This document shows, piece after piece, positions 6,536-7,049 of a stretch of 7,049 nucleotides of DNA. The notes beneath the pieces are model-generated. The model did not search any database. It worked only from the letters and a program-made list of their open reading frames with translations, and was not told the DNA's origin. The stretch is from NCBI GenBank assembly GCA_945956945.1, contig CAMFJO010000040.1, forward strand, positions 1-7,049, read 5' to 3'. The translations under genes were made by a program, and so were the position numbers. Position 1 is the stretch's first letter; every line of letters begins with the position of its first letter. The DNA is from an uncultured Legionellales bacterium. GTDB lineage: Bacteria > Pseudomonadota > Gammaproteobacteria > UBA1113.

Positions 6536-6991
6536 TTAATGCCGCAAACGGGCTAAAGAAGGAACCACAGGAATCAGATGAAAACGCGCGGGTTGCTTTT
6601 GCTGTTGTTGCAATTGGTTTTTCTCTTCGCGCAGTACACTTAATTTATTTTCTAAAGCTTCAATTTGTTTATCGTATTCCGCTATTTTTTTATTAACCTT
6701 GGCGGCATTTTCTCTGCTAACGGCAGCAATGCTTTGAAATAATCCTGTCTTTTTATAGCTCTCAAGAACTCTAGCTGCTTTTACTGCCTGCTGCTCATCG
6801 TTTAAATTATTTTGACGTGTCCATACTATCTCTAAAGCACGGTCACGCGCGCCAATCAGTTTTCCATATTCCGTTTCACATTGCGCTATATTTTGTTGAT
6901 TAATTTCAATTCGCCGTTCTAAATAAGTTTCAGACGAAAAAAATAATGATGGCGCACCTGCGCCATTCATTTGACTCATATCAAATGGCAT
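6536..6991 (-). CDS. small coiled-coil protein of unknown function
   Basis: I do not recognise this 151-residue protein. It has no signal peptide and no membrane segment. Residues 22-75 are charged and helix-prone. Residues 98-131 form a clear coiled coil with hydrophobic heptad positions Ile103, Tyr106, Ile110, Leu113, Leu117, Leu120 and Leu127, running into a Gln-rich stretch (QLQQQQKQ). The C-terminus is hydrophobic and basic (FHLIPVVPSLARLRH) and lacks an EExxE element. The start is well supported: AAGGAG (7005 to 7000) is eight bases before ATG, although Met5 and Met8 follow closely. It lies upstream of the effector-like gene on the same strand but is separated by a hairpin and a candidate promoter. 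A small effector, an effector partner or a structural protein are all possible. The frame is convincing; the role is open. Confidence 0.75.
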   Translation of the reverse strand: MPFDMSQMNGAGAPSLFFSSETYLERRIEINQQNIAQCETEYGKLIGARDRALEIVWTRQNNLNDEQQAVKAARVLESYKKTGLFQSIAAVSRENAAKVNKKIAEYDKQIEALENKLSVLREEKNQLQQQQKQPARFHLIPVVPSLARLRH

Positions 6992-7026
6992 ATTCTATAC
7001 TCCTTCTTAGTGTCCTTCTAAGTTGA

Positions 7027-7040
7027 TAGTACTCGTACTA
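7027..7040. promoter_or_regulatory. 14-base palindrome in the leader of the coiled-coil gene
   Basis: TAGTAC and GTACTA are perfect inverted arms around TC, 36 bases before the coiled-coil start codon. The TAGTA/TACTA half-sites also occur in the inverted repeat before the effector-like gene, with a different order and spacing. It may be an operator; the promoter itself probably lies partly beyond the window edge. Confidence 0.25.
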
Positions 7041-7049
7041 CCCCCAACC

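Noticed and set aside
1..7049. tRNA, rRNA, CRISPR array, insertion sequence or prophage
   Set aside because: No cloverleaf, array of regular repeats, transposase motif or terminal inverted repeats of an element were seen on either strand.

Overview
The window looks like chromosomal DNA from a gammaproteobacterium of the order Legionellales (the Legionella, Coxiella, Aquicella and Berkiella neighbourhood). The assignment rests on two things. One is a large protein built like a Dot/Icm (type IVB) effector: a CX5R phosphatase signature, a C-terminal membrane hairpin and an EExxE element near the C-terminus. The other is a pyruvate dehydrogenase complex of the three-gene, split-E1 type next to it. 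The genus cannot be fixed from sequence reading alone.

Positions 1-3246, plus strand: a tightly packed operon for a 2-oxoacid dehydrogenase complex, most likely pyruvate dehydrogenase. It encodes E1 alpha (28-1098), E1 beta (1091-2071) and lipoyl-E2 (2068-3246). The genes overlap by 8 and 4 bases, and the E1 beta start is internal to the longest open frame. E1 alpha and beta form the thiamine-diphosphate decarboxylase. E2 carries the lipoyl arm and the acyltransferase that makes acetyl-CoA. No E3 (dihydrolipoamide dehydrogenase) gene is present here. A possible upstream gene ends at 31, overlapping the first start codon as ATGA. Two active-site signatures deviate from textbook form: GEG for GDG in E1 alpha, and HxxxTG for HxxxDG in E2.

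Positions 3283-6351, minus strand, convergent with the operon across a 36-base gap: one 1022-residue protein. It has a large N-terminal region, a CX5R phosphatase loop (Cys575 to Arg581), a Ser/acidic disordered linker with internal micro-repeats, two adjacent hydrophobic segments (about 908-950) and a basic tail with EExxE. The architecture recalls Legionella SidF and, at the P-loop, SopB/IpgD. The loop lacks the two lysines typical of those phosphoinositide phosphatases.

Positions 6352-6535: a non-coding gap holding a candidate minus-strand promoter for the effector-like gene, an 18-base inverted repeat over its -10 region, and a perfect 10-bp hairpin just beyond the next gene's stop. Positions 6536-6991, minus strand: an unrecognised 151-residue coiled-coil protein with a strong ribosome-binding site and a small palindrome in its leader. 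The last two genes are read in the same direction but appear to be separate transcription units.
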